From Paenirhodobacter ferrireducens (lineage in GTDB: Bacteria > Pseudomonadota > Alphaproteobacteria > Rhodobacterales > Rhodobacteraceae): 64,000 nucleotides of DNA. The stretch is from the NCBI RefSeq assembly GCF_004022265.1, contig NZ_SAVB01000011.1:1-64000 (forward strand), given 5' to 3'. The notes beneath the pieces were generated by a model. That model was not told the DNA's origin. It ran no database searches and saw only the letters and a program-made list of their open reading frames with translations. This document shows, piece after piece, positions 26,752-34,028 of this stretch. The first letter of the stretch is position 1. Every line of letters begins with the position of its first letter. The position numbers and the translations under genes were made by a program.

Positions 26752-27849
26752 ATGCGGTTCCGAAAACATGTGCGCCCCGGTTGGGTCCGGGGCGCGCTTT
26801 TCGCATCTGCGGCCGCGGTCTGCGCCCTGCTGGCCGGTGCCGCCGCTCCGCTCCGGGCCGAGCCGCCGGCCCATACCCCGCTGCAATTCGCCCTCGCCAC
26901 GCCGGCGATGCGGCTTGCCGCGCTTGGCCGGGGCGGGCTCGATCCGGCCGAGCGGCCGCTCGCGCAGGCCGAGCTGCGCCGGCTCGGCTATGGCTGGGCT
27001 GGGCCGGGTCTTGCGGCGGGCGAGGCGCGGCTGCGGCCGCTGCTGAGCTATGACCCGAACGCCAATGGGGGTTACGAGGCCACCGGCTTCGATCTCGGCG
27101 GCTTGGCCTTCAGTGTCGATCCCGACTATCGCGCCCGCGCCCGCCTGATGGCCGGGGTTCGCGGGCAGGCGAATGCGGTCTTCGCCCTTGGCGGCCGCTT
27201 CGCCGCCGAGGCCTTCCTCGATGCCCGCTATCTGCATGCGCTCGGCGGGTCCGAGGAAAAAACCACGGCGCAGGCCGGCGCCTGCCTGCGGCAGGGGCTG
27301 AGCGCGCGCACCAGCCTGCGCGAATGCCTGAGCACCGGCTTTTCCCAAACCACGCTTGGCTTCAGCCGCGGCTCGGCGGCCGAGATCGGTCTGAGCCACG
27401 GCTTCGGCCTCGGGCCGGTGCTGCTCGAGGGCGGCGGCGTGCTGCGCCGGGCCCGGCTGGCGCAGGGCGCGCTGCAATGGCAGGGCACGGCGACGCTCGC
27501 CACGGTCTCGCCCGGGGCGACGCGGCTCGATCTGGCGCTGTCTCTGGGCGAGCCGGTGGCCAGCGAGGTCGCGATGCGCCACCGGCTGGGCCTTGCGCTG
27601 ACCCGGCAGATCCTTGGCGAGTGGACGCGGCTCGAGCTGGCGCAGGAGCAGCGCGCGGGCGGGCAGTTCCTGGGCAGCGCGCGGCGCGAGCGGCGGGTCT
27701 CGGCGCGGCTGGTGCGGGGCGTGCCGCTGACCTCGGGACAGGGCCGGCCGCTTGCCGCGGATCTGGCGCTTGGCTGGGAACTGGTCACGGCGCGGCAAAG
27801 CGTGCTGGCGGAGCGCAGCCTGACCGTCGAGCTGTCGCTGCGCTTCTAG
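26752..27849 (+). CDS. Predicted outer-membrane beta-barrel protein, possibly Slam-like
   Basis: About 365 residues from ATG 26752; GTG 26770 is a possible alternative start. A signal peptide ends near APLRA. The rest alternates hydrophobic and polar residues in amphipathic strands. The protein ends with LSLRF, and a C-terminal Phe is the usual BAM recognition signal of outer-membrane barrels. The stretch LLSYDPNANGGYEATGF resembles the entry of the surface-lipoprotein assembly modulator (DUF560) barrel, but the usual N-terminal TPR region is mostly missing. It begins 10 nt after the lipoprotein stop, which suggests a translocator/cargo pair. Its stop overlaps the pqqE stop by 4 nt. Confidence 0.65.
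   Translation: MRFRKHVRPGWVRGALFASAAAVCALLAGAAAPLRAEPPAHTPLQFALATPAMRLAALGRGGLDPAERPLAQAELRRLGYGWAGPGLAAGEARLRPLLSYDPNANGGYEATGFDLGGLAFSVDPDYRARARLMAGVRGQANAVFALGGRFAAEAFLDARYLHALGGSEEKTTAQAGACLRQGLSARTSLRECLSTGFSQTTLGFSRGSAAEIGLSHGFGLGPVLLEGGGVLRRARLAQGALQWQGTATLATVSPGATRLDLALSLGEPVASEVAMRHRLGLALTRQILGEWTRLELAQEQRAGGQFLGSARRERRVSARLVRGVPLTSGQGRPLAADLALGWELVTARQSVLAERSLTVELSLRF
26772..26801 (+). terminator. Intrinsic-terminator-like hairpin inside the 5' end of the barrel gene
   Basis: GCGCCCCGG and CCGGGGCGC form a perfect 9-bp stem around TTGGGT, followed by GCTTTT. Flanking CGAAAA and TTTTCG could extend the pairing. It lies 30 nt after the lipoprotein stop codon but inside the signal-peptide codons of the next gene. 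It would work as a terminator for the lipoprotein transcript and as an attenuator limiting read-through to the barrel gene. Confidence 0.6.
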
Positions 27850-28949
27850 GCCCCCTGCCCCGCCGTTTCGCGCCCGGGTGCCGGGCGGAAGACGAAGGCG
27901 GCGTCGGCCGCCGCATGCGCCTCGGCACGCGCCGCCAGATCCGCGTGCAGGGGCGATTTCACGCAGGTCGGATCGGTCGCCCCGGCATCGCCCGCGAGCG
28001 CCATCGCCTGACAGCGGCAACCGCCGAAATCCTTCGTCTTGCGCTCGCACGAGCGGCAGGGCTCGGCCATCCACTCGGTGCCGCGATAGGCGTTGAAGGC
28101 GGGGTTCTCGGCCCAGATCCGGGCCAGCGGCACCGCGCGCGCCGACCAGAACTCGAGCCCCGGGATCGTCTGCGCCGCATGGCAGGGCAGAACCGTGCCG
28201 TCGGGCGCGACATTCAGCCCGGTGCTGCCCCAGCCGCCCATGCAGCGCTTCGGATAGTCGCCATGGTAATCGGCCGGCACATAGTCGATCACCAGCCGCC
28301 CGCGCAGCCGCGCGCGGGCCTCGGCGACGATCTGCCCGGCCTCGCGCGCCTGCTCGCGCGAGGGCATCAGCGCGTCGCGGTTGCGCAGCGCCCAGCCGTG
28401 GAACTGCACCGTTGCCACCTCGAGCCGCCGCGCCCCCAGCTCGAGCGCCATCTCGATCGCGCGCGGCAGCTGATGCAGGTTGCGCCGGTGAAGCACCGCG
28501 TTCAGCGTCAGCGGAAAGCCGATCTCGCCGATCTGCCGCGCGACCTCGAGCTTGCGCGCAAAGGCGCCCTCGAGCCCGCCGATCGCATCGGCCATCGCCG
28601 CATCGGTGCCCTGCAGCGACAGCTGCACATGATCGAGCCCCGCGGCATCGAGCGCCGCGAGCCGCGCCGCGGTCAGCCCGATCCCCGAGGTGATGAGGTT
28701 GGTATAAAGCCCCGCCGCCCGCGCCGCCGCCACCAGATCGACCAGATCGCGCCGCGCCGCCGGCTCGCCCCCCGACAGGTGCAGCTGCAACACGCCGAGA
28801 TCCGCCGCCTCGCGGAAGATCCGCGCCCAGTCCTCGGTGCCCATCTCGGCCGCGCCGCGCACCAGATCGAGCGGGTTCGAGCAATAGGGGCAGGCAAGCG
28901 GGCAGCGATGCGTCAGTTCGGCCAGCATCGCGATCGGCGGGCGGGTCAT
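27846..28949 (-). CDS. pqqE: PqqE, radical SAM peptide cross-linking enzyme of PQQ biosynthesis
   Basis: 367 residues. The radical SAM cluster motif CPLACPYC has its three cysteines at residues 16, 20 and 23. HLSGGEPAARRDL follows as the SAM-binding GGE element. A cysteine-rich C-terminal SPASM region includes CRSCERK and CRCQAM. PqqE forms the carbon-carbon bond between the Glu and Tyr side chains of PqqA, with PqqD as chaperone. The gene overlaps pqqD by 4 nt (ATGA). Its stop overlaps the convergent barrel gene stop at the CTAG palindrome. Confidence 0.95.
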   Translation of the reverse strand: MTRPPIAMLAELTHRCPLACPYCSNPLDLVRGAAEMGTEDWARIFREAADLGVLQLHLSGGEPAARRDLVDLVAAARAAGLYTNLITSGIGLTAARLAALDAAGLDHVQLSLQGTDAAMADAIGGLEGAFARKLEVARQIGEIGFPLTLNAVLHRRNLHQLPRAIEMALELGARRLEVATVQFHGWALRNRDALMPSREQAREAGQIVAEARARLRGRLVIDYVPADYHGDYPKRCMGGWGSTGLNVAPDGTVLPCHAAQTIPGLEFWSARAVPLARIWAENPAFNAYRGTEWMAEPCRSCERKTKDFGGCRCQAMALAGDAGATDPTCVKSPLHADLAARAEAHAAADAAFVFRPAPGRETAGQGA

Positions 28950-29224
28950 GGGCTCACCTCCAGAAACAGCCGCTCGCGCAGGGCATTGAGGAAGCCGCCG
29001 GCATCCTCGGCGATCTGCGCCTCGGGCGCGCCGAAGGCGGCGGCCAGCCGCGCGCAGATCTCGCCGAAACTGCGGCTGCCGTCGACCTCGGCCAGGATCG
29101 CCTGGCCCACGGCATCGAGCGTCACCGCGCGTTCGGGCGCCAGCAGAACCCAGCCCCCGCGCACCCGGTCGGGTTGCACCCGCACGCCGCGCGGCAGGCG
29201 CGGCACCTCGCCCGGCCCGATCAC
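28946..29224 (-). CDS. pqqD: PqqD, PqqA-binding peptide chaperone
   Basis: 92 residues starting with GTG at 29224, whose GTGA overlaps the pqqC stop. It has the PqqD pattern PRGVRVQPDRVRGGWVLLAPE ... ILAEVDGSRSFGEI. PqqD presents the PqqA peptide to PqqE; in some bacteria the two are fused, but here they are separate and coupled by a 4-nt overlap. Length is normal for the family. Confidence 0.93.
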   Translation of the reverse strand: MIGPGEVPRLPRGVRVQPDRVRGGWVLLAPERAVTLDAVGQAILAEVDGSRSFGEICARLAAAFGAPEAQIAEDAGGFLNALRERLFLEVSP

Positions 29225-29982
29225 GACGCCCGCGCCCGGGACAACAGCCCCTCGCCCGGCACCCAGCCCCCGGGCGGGATCCGCGCCGGCAGCACATAGG
29301 CGGATTCAAGCGCATCGAGCTGCGCCCACAACACATCCGTCTTGAAGATCAGCGCCTTCGCCGCCGCATCCTGCTTCTCGTCGGTGTCGGCGTGGTCGAG
29401 CACCCATTGCAGCCCGAAGGCCACGTCCTTCGGCGCCTCGTTCAGGCGCTGGCGGAAATAGCTCAGCGCGGCGTCATTCGCGAAGGCATAGTTGCGCAGC
29501 AAGCCCTCGATCCGCCGGGCATGGATCGCCGGCGCGAAGAGTTCGGTTAGCGAGGCCGCCACCGCCTCGAGCAGGGTCTTTTCCCGCACGAAACGCACAT
29601 AGGCATCGACCGCAAAGCGCGTCGCGGGCAGCACGCCTTCGCACGATGCCACGTAATCGGGATCGAGCCCCACGGCTTCCGCCAGCCGCAGCCAGCGCCG
29701 GATGCCGCCCTCGTTCGTGTCGGTGCCGTCGTGATCCTCAATCCGCGAGCGCCAGGCGCGGCGCAGCGCCGGGTCCTCGACCCGCGACATGAAGGCCGCG
29801 TCCTTCATCGGGATCGAGTGCTGATAGTAATAGCGGTTGATCACCCAGGCCCGGACCTGATCGGGGGTGCAGCCGCCACCGTGCAGCCGGTGATGGAACG
29901 GGTGCAGGTCGTGATAGCGCTCGGCGCCGATGCGGCGCAGCCGCGCCTCGAAAGCGGCGGGGGAAGCGGCGGGCTCCGTCAT
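29221..29982 (-). CDS. pqqC: PqqC, pyrroloquinoline-quinone synthase
   Basis: 253 residues, the usual length. The signature HPFHHRLHGGGCTPDQVRAW near the N-terminus, the WVINRYYYQ helix and the DHDGT segment carry the conserved His, Arg and Tyr residues of this cofactor-free oxidase. It catalyses the last step of PQQ formation, an eight-electron oxidation and ring closure of AHQQ. It overlaps pqqB upstream and pqqD downstream by 4 nt each. Confidence 0.95.
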   Translation of the reverse strand: MTEPAASPAAFEARLRRIGAERYHDLHPFHHRLHGGGCTPDQVRAWVINRYYYQHSIPMKDAAFMSRVEDPALRRAWRSRIEDHDGTDTNEGGIRRWLRLAEAVGLDPDYVASCEGVLPATRFAVDAYVRFVREKTLLEAVAASLTELFAPAIHARRIEGLLRNYAFANDAALSYFRQRLNEAPKDVAFGLQWVLDHADTDEKQDAAAKALIFKTDVLWAQLDALESAYVLPARIPPGGWVPGEGLLSRARAS

Positions 29983-30872
29983 TGGGTGATCTCCAGTCCG
30001 TCCTGTCCGATGGTCCAGCCTGCCGCCTCGGCCCCGGCGCGTTCCGCCGAGCCCGGGCGCAGCACCGGGTTGGTGTTGTTCATGTGCACGAAGACGCGCC
30101 GGCCGATGCTGACATCCGCAAGCGCCGCGATCGTGCCGCCGGGCCCCGAGATCGACAGATGCCCCATCCGCGCGCCGGTCTTGTGGCCCAGCCCCGCGCG
30201 GATCATCTCGTCGTCGGCCCAGAGCGTGCCGTCGAAGAACAGCACGTCCGCCCCCTCGATCCGTGCGGCAAGACCCGGCGTGATCGCGGCACAGCCGGGG
30301 ATGTAGAGCACCCGGCGCTCTGCCCCCACGAGCTCGACCCCCACCGTCTGCTCGCCGACGAGCCCGGTCTCGACCACCTCGCCCTCGAGGTAGAGCGGCA
30401 CCTTGCCCGGCACGGCGAAAAGCGTCGCCTCAAGACCCTGTGCCAGCCGAAAGGGCGTGTCGAGGGCCACCGGACGGCGCACGACCAGCCCCGGGCGCAG
30501 CGCGTCGAAGACCGGGTTCGCCGCCAGCACGTCCAGAATCGCCGGCGTCGCGAAGAGGTCGAACCCCTGCATCTCGCGCAGCGTCAGCAGCCCCGCGATA
30601 TGGTCGATATCGCCATTCGTCAGCAGCACCGAGGCAAGCGGCACCGCCCGCGGCCCGGTCGGGTGCAGGGGGGGCGCCGCCGCCAGCTGCGCGCGGATGT
30701 CGGGCGAGGCGTTCAGCACCGCCCAGGTGCCGCCGCCATCGCCCGAAACGGCAAGCGAGGATTGCGTCAGTGACGCAATCTCGCCCGCCCGCGCGGCCGC
30801 GCAGTTCGGACACCCGCAGTTCCACTGCGGCAGCCCGCCACCCGCCGCGGCGCCCAGAATGCGCAGTCGCAA
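29979..30872 (-). CDS. pqqB: PqqB, MBL-fold hydroxylase of PQQ biosynthesis
   Basis: About 297 residues. The start is assigned to TTG at 30872, giving MRLRILGAAAGGGLPQWNC, which matches the normal PqqB N-terminus; an upstream ATG would run back through pqqA. The protein keeps the CGCPNC zinc motif and the LLTNGDIDHIAGL metal region. It hydroxylates the cross-linked tyrosine intermediate. It begins 5 nt after the pqqA stop and overlaps pqqC by 4 nt. Confidence 0.92.
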   Translation of the reverse strand: MRLRILGAAAGGGLPQWNCGCPNCAAARAGEIASLTQSSLAVSGDGGGTWAVLNASPDIRAQLAAAPPLHPTGPRAVPLASVLLTNGDIDHIAGLLTLREMQGFDLFATPAILDVLAANPVFDALRPGLVVRRPVALDTPFRLAQGLEATLFAVPGKVPLYLEGEVVETGLVGEQTVGVELVGAERRVLYIPGCAAITPGLAARIEGADVLFFDGTLWADDEMIRAGLGHKTGARMGHLSISGPGGTIAALADVSIGRRVFVHMNNTNPVLRPGSAERAGAEAAGWTIGQDGLEITQ

Positions 30873-30877
30873 GGCGC

Positions 30878-30973
30878 TCAGAACAGCACGCCGCCTTCGT
30901 CTTCCGACGGGCCGTACATGTTGATTTCCATGCCGCATTCGATTTCGCGCAGAACCGGTTTCGTCCAGGCCAT
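30878..30973 (-). CDS. pqqA: PqqA, 31-residue PQQ precursor peptide
   Basis: A very short gene. ATG is at 30973 and TGA at 30880-30878, and the peptide opens MAWTKPVLREIECGMEINMY. The conserved Glu-x3-Tyr pair (EINMY) provides the glutamate and tyrosine that become the PQQ ring system. A strong GGGAGGAGGG ribosome site lies just upstream, in line with the large amount of precursor needed. It heads the operon pqqABCDE on the minus strand. Confidence 0.93.
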   Translation of the reverse strand: MAWTKPVLREIECGMEINMYGPSEDEGGVLF

Positions 30974-31106
30974 AGGTCCCTCCTCCCGAGGTTGCGCCCG
31001 TGGTCCCGGGCGATGGCCCATGCTGCCAGATTGACCCCCGGCGACGCGACTCCTCCTTTGGTCGGAGATGCGGGCGCGGCGGGGGGTTGATTCCGGCCGG
31101 TTTCGA

Positions 31107-31122
31107 ACCTATCTAGACAGGT
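31107..31122. promoter_or_regulatory. Near-perfect palindrome upstream of the toxin-antitoxin pair
   Basis: The 16-bp sequence with arms ACCT and AGGT around TCTAGA is symmetric at 14 of 16 positions and lies 22 nt before the antitoxin start codon. This is the usual place for the autoregulatory operator bound by a Phd/YefM-type antitoxin or antitoxin-toxin complex. A direct repeat of GACAGG extends downstream of it. Confidence 0.5.
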
Positions 31123-31143
31123 AGCTGGACAGGAGGCCCCGCC

Positions 31144-31395
31144 ATGTGGACGCTGCAAGACGCCAAGAACCGTTTCTCCGCCGTGGTCGAGGCCGCGCTT
31201 GCGGGCCAGCCGCAAGAAGTGACCCGGCGCGGCAAGCCCGCGGTCGTGGTGCTCTCGGCCGCCGATTACGCCCGGATGCAGGCCGCGGCGACGGCGCATC
31301 GCGGCTCTTTCGCCGCGCATCTGCGCGCCTTCCCCAAGGGCGGCGCCCTGCCCGAGGATCGCCCCGCGGTCACGCCGCGCGACGTCGCGTTCTGA
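31144..31395 (+). CDS. Type II antitoxin, Phd/YefM family
   Basis: 83 residues. The N-terminal Phd/YefM DNA-binding domain is clear (MWTLQDAKNRFSAVVEAALAG, VTRRGKPAVVVLS). The C-terminal tail would neutralise the toxin. AGGAGG lies 8 nt before the ATG. Its stop codon overlaps the toxin start (TGATG), the standard coupled arrangement. It is divergent from pqqA. Confidence 0.9.
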   Translation: MWTLQDAKNRFSAVVEAALAGQPQEVTRRGKPAVVVLSAADYARMQAAATAHRGSFAAHLRAFPKGGALPEDRPAVTPRDVAF

Positions 31396-31799
31396 TGCTG
31401 ATCCTCGACACCAACGTGATTTCGGCTCTGCGCCGGCCCGAACGCAGCCCCGCGGTATCGGCCTGGCTTGCGCGCCAGCGCGACGAGGAGCTGTATCTCT
31501 CCGTGATCACACTGGGCGAGATCGAGCGCGGCATCGCCCGGCAGGAGGTACTGAACCCTGCCTTCGCGCAGGATCTGCGGGCGTGGCTGTCGCGCACGGT
31601 GACGCTGTTCTCAGACCGCCTCCTGCCCTTCGGCGCCGAAGAGGCGCGGATCTGGGGCCGGCTTTCGGCCGAGATCGGCCACGCCGGCGCCGATCTGCTG
31701 ATCGCCGCCACCGCGCTTGCACACGATGCCACCGTGGTCACCGGCAACATTGCCGACTTCCTGCCCACCGGCTGCCGGCTCGAAGACCCGTTCGGCTGA
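31395..31799 (+). CDS. Type II toxin, VapC-like PIN-domain ribonuclease
   Basis: 134 residues from ATG 31395. PIN-domain acidic residues are in place: LDTNVISAL near the N-terminus, the conserved Glu in LGEIERGI, and ADLLIAATAL and VTGNIADF in the C-terminal half. The predicted activity is cleavage of RNA, often tRNA or rRNA, when the antitoxin is lost. On a repABC replicon it probably contributes to plasmid maintenance. Confidence 0.9.
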   Translation: MLILDTNVISALRRPERSPAVSAWLARQRDEELYLSVITLGEIERGIARQEVLNPAFAQDLRAWLSRTVTLFSDRLLPFGAEEARIWGRLSAEIGHAGADLLIAATALAHDATVVTGNIADFLPTGCRLEDPFG

Positions 31800-31908
31800 A
31801 TCCGGCCCGAACAAAGCCTGTTTGAGGCATCGGGGGGAAAGCCGGGGCCAGCCCGGCGGGCTGCACGCCTCGGCGCAAGCGCGGTCGGGATGCGGGATAA
31901 GCCGTCGC

Positions 31909-32574
31909 TCAGCCCAGCCACCTGTCGAAGCGCCGCTCGCCGTCCGGACTGAACCTGATGACGCGAGAGGCAGGCAACCGACGCGCCCAGGATTGGGCAA
32001 TCACATGATCCAGGATGGCCTTGCCCAACCGCCCCGCCAGATGCGGTCGCCGCTGGCTCCAGTCGAGGCAGGCACGGCACAGGGGTCGATTGCTCGGCGG
32101 CAGATTCTCAGGATCCAGACCGATCTCGGCCAGCTTGTCACGGCCGCGGCCGGTCACGGTCAGATCATCCGCCAACCACTGATCCGCCTGCATCCGCTCG
32201 AACAGCCGGACGCCCATCTCGCCCGCCAGATGATCGTAACAGATCCGGGCCTTGCGCAGCGCGGGATCGCGCGGGCCGGTGCGCACAGGCGGCGCTGCAT
32301 CGCTGGAAAAGACCATCAGCGCTTCAAGCAGGCTGCCGACATGAGACCCTGCCAGGCGGAAATAGCGGTGCCGCCCCTGCGCCTCGACCACCAGCACCTC
32401 GCCATCCACCAGCTTCGCAAGATGCGAGCTGGCGGTCTGGCGGGTGATCCCGCCGAGGCCTGCCAGCTCGGTCGCGGTCAGCGCACGCCCATCCATCAGC
32501 GCAATCAGCATCGCACTGCGCGCAGGATCGGCCACAAGGGCGGCTATGCGGGCGATATCGGGGCCTTCTCTCAT
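31909..32574 (-). CDS. ArsR-type winged-helix transcriptional repressor
   Basis: 221 residues, longer than a minimal ArsR protein. The N-terminal winged helix (ARIAALVADPARSAMLIALM, TRQTASSHLAKLVDGEVLV, GRHRYFRLAG) is followed by a C-terminal extension holding LCRACLDWSQRRPHLAG, which is seen in a group of ArsR-like regulators. It is divergent from the NIPSNAP operon, and a perfect 20-bp palindrome lies directly at its start codon, suggesting autorepression together with control of that operon. The inducer is unknown. Confidence 0.87.
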   Translation of the reverse strand: MREGPDIARIAALVADPARSAMLIALMDGRALTATELAGLGGITRQTASSHLAKLVDGEVLVVEAQGRHRYFRLAGSHVGSLLEALMVFSSDAAPPVRTGPRDPALRKARICYDHLAGEMGVRLFERMQADQWLADDLTVTGRGRDKLAEIGLDPENLPPSNRPLCRACLDWSQRRPHLAGRLGKAILDHVIAQSWARRLPASRVIRFSPDGERRFDRWLG

Positions 32575-32594
32575 GGTTCGATCCTAATCGAACC
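32575..32594. promoter_or_regulatory. Perfect 20-bp operator-like palindrome between the ArsR gene and the NIPSNAP operon
   Basis: GGTTCGAT and ATCGAACC are exact inverted arms around CCTA. The site directly abuts the ArsR-type ATG at 32574 and lies 53 nt before the NIPSNAP start. It is the obvious operator for the adjacent winged-helix repressor. Confidence 0.6.
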
Positions 32595-32647
32595 TTTCCC
32601 TGCCTCCAACCGGCTAGACCCGGTGTCAGCAAGAAAGGCACAACCCC

Positions 32648-32971
32648 ATGATTACCTGCGTCATCACCTATGACATCGACCCGAACCGGCGCGAGCTCTT
32701 CGCGCAATATGCCCGGAATTGGGGGGAATGCAGCCCGCGCTGCGGTGCCGATCTGGTCGGCTATTTCGCCCCGCACGAAGGCTCGACCACGACGGCCTAT
32801 GGCCTCTATTCGCTGCCGTCTCTGGCCGAGTACGAAGCCTATCGCACCCGTCTGGCGGCCGATCCTCTGGGGCGCGCGAATTACGAATTTGCCAGGCGCG
32901 AGGGCTTCATCCGAGGCGAAAGCCGCCTGTTCGTCAAGCTGGCCTCGGCGCCGCATGGGGGGCGTGCATGA
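32648..32971 (+). CDS. NIPSNAP-family protein
   Basis: 107 residues with a ferredoxin-like alpha/beta barrel pattern (ITCVITYDIDPNRRELFAQYARNW ... YFAPHEGSTTTAYGLYSL), matching small NIPSNAP proteins. The molecular function of this family in bacteria is not established. The gene overlaps the next one by 4 nt (ATGA) and is preceded by the palindrome at 32575-32594, so it heads a three-gene operon controlled by the divergent ArsR-type gene. Confidence 0.82.
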   Translation: MITCVITYDIDPNRRELFAQYARNWGECSPRCGADLVGYFAPHEGSTTTAYGLYSLPSLAEYEAYRTRLAADPLGRANYEFARREGFIRGESRLFVKLASAPHGGRA

Positions 32972-33330
32972 TTGCCGTCATCTTCGAGGCCTGGGTTCCC
33001 GGCGCGGCGCAGGCCGACTATCTCGATCTGGCGGCGGACCTGCGACCACTGCTGGCGGAGCTCGATGGCTTCATCTCGATCGAGCGGTTCCAGAGCCTGA
33101 CCACCCCCGGCAAGGTTCTGTCGCTGTCATTCTGGCGCGACGAAGCGGCGGTCGCGGCCTGGCGAAACCTGCCCGAGCACCGGCGCGTGCAGGCCGCTGG
33201 CCGCGATCGCGTCTTTGCCGATTACCATCTGCGCATCGCGGCGGTGACCCGGGAGTACGGCATGACCGCCCGCGCCGAGGCTCCGCCCGACAGCCGCGCC
33301 ATCCACAAGGAGACCGCCGATCATGTTTGA
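32968..33330 (+). CDS. Antibiotic-biosynthesis-monooxygenase (ABM) domain protein
   Basis: 120 residues from ATG 32968. The pattern VIFEAWVPGAAQADYLDL ... LDGFISIERFQSL ... LSFWRDEAAVAAWR is that of small dimeric ABM-fold proteins. Some members are cofactor-free oxygenases and others degrade haem; the sequence here does not decide which. It is translationally coupled to the NIPSNAP gene, and its 3' end overlaps the next gene by 8 nt. Confidence 0.82.
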   Translation: MIAVIFEAWVPGAAQADYLDLAADLRPLLAELDGFISIERFQSLTTPGKVLSLSFWRDEAAVAAWRNLPEHRRVQAAGRDRVFADYHLRIAAVTREYGMTARAEAPPDSRAIHKETADHV

Positions 33331-33733
33331 CCTCGAGTTTCATCTGGAAAACCGCCCCGGCGCTCTGGCCGAACTGGGCGAGGCGATGGCGCGCGCCGGC
33401 GTGTCCTTCGAGGGCGGCGGCGTGTTCAGCCGTGGGGACCGGACCCTCGCACATTTCCTGTTCCGCGATGGCGAGGCTGCGGCCCGCGCGGCGCGCGATG
33501 CCGGAATCGCGGTCGTGGCGATCCGCAAGCCGCTGATCCGCTGGTTGAAACAGGGCACGCCGGGCCAGTTGGGCGCGATCTCCCGTGCCCTCGCCGCGGC
33601 CGGGGTCAACGTCCTCGTGCAATATTCCGATCATCACAACCGGCTTGTGCTGATCTGCGATCAGGAAGATCTGGCGCGGCGCGTGTCCGAGGCATGGTGC
33701 GACGGCGGCACTCTGCAGACCGGCGTGCGCTGA
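33323..33733 (+). CDS. ACT-domain protein
   Basis: 136 residues. The first half reads as an ACT domain (FDLEFHLENRPGALAELGEAM). A second similar unit follows (GTPGQLGAISRALAAAGVNVLVQYSDHHNRLVLI), so this may be a tandem ACT protein, a fold that often binds amino acids allosterically. It ends the operon that starts at 32648. No enzymatic domain is attached, so a sensing or regulatory role is inferred. Confidence 0.8.
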   Translation: MFDLEFHLENRPGALAELGEAMARAGVSFEGGGVFSRGDRTLAHFLFRDGEAAARAARDAGIAVVAIRKPLIRWLKQGTPGQLGAISRALAAAGVNVLVQYSDHHNRLVLICDQEDLARRVSEAWCDGGTLQTGVR

Positions 33734-34028
33734 GCGATAGGCCCGCCGCAGAGAGCCGATGACCGCATGCCCAGCCGTCGGCAAGAGGGGCGACTGACCT
33801 CGACCGGATCGCATGAAACCCGCCGCCCCCCGCAAAAACAACACACACCTGACGCAGCAAGTTGAAATTTCCGCTAAGGGTTTAGAATTAAACCATTATT
33901 TTCACTATCTTGGGAAAAGTTGCTCACAGTCGAGTTTTCTTTGTTTTTCATATGGTTGCAGAATTCGTGGCACACCGTGCCACCTTTATGGCACGGTGTG
34001 CCTCGGCCCCTGAACAGCCCTGGTTTTC
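33734..34028. other. AT-richer intergenic stretch with a perfect 13-bp hairpin
   Basis: No gene is seen in this gap. Bases about 33860-33960 are much richer in A and T than the surroundings. At 33969-33981 GGCACACCGTGCC is matched exactly by its complement at 33990-34002 with an 8-nt loop (ACCTTTAT). No T run follows, so it is not a typical terminator. It may be an operator, a recombination or IS-associated structure, or an RNA hairpin. Confidence 0.55.

Noticed and set aside
30430-31320. A minus-strand open frame covering the pqqA-pqqB junction and the antitoxin promoter
   Set aside because: It conflicts with pqqA, with the pqqB N-terminus and with the divergent toxin-antitoxin module, and has no recognisable product.
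33969-34002. The 13-bp hairpin as a rho-independent terminator
   Set aside because: No T run follows on either strand and it lies over 230 nt from the nearest gene end.
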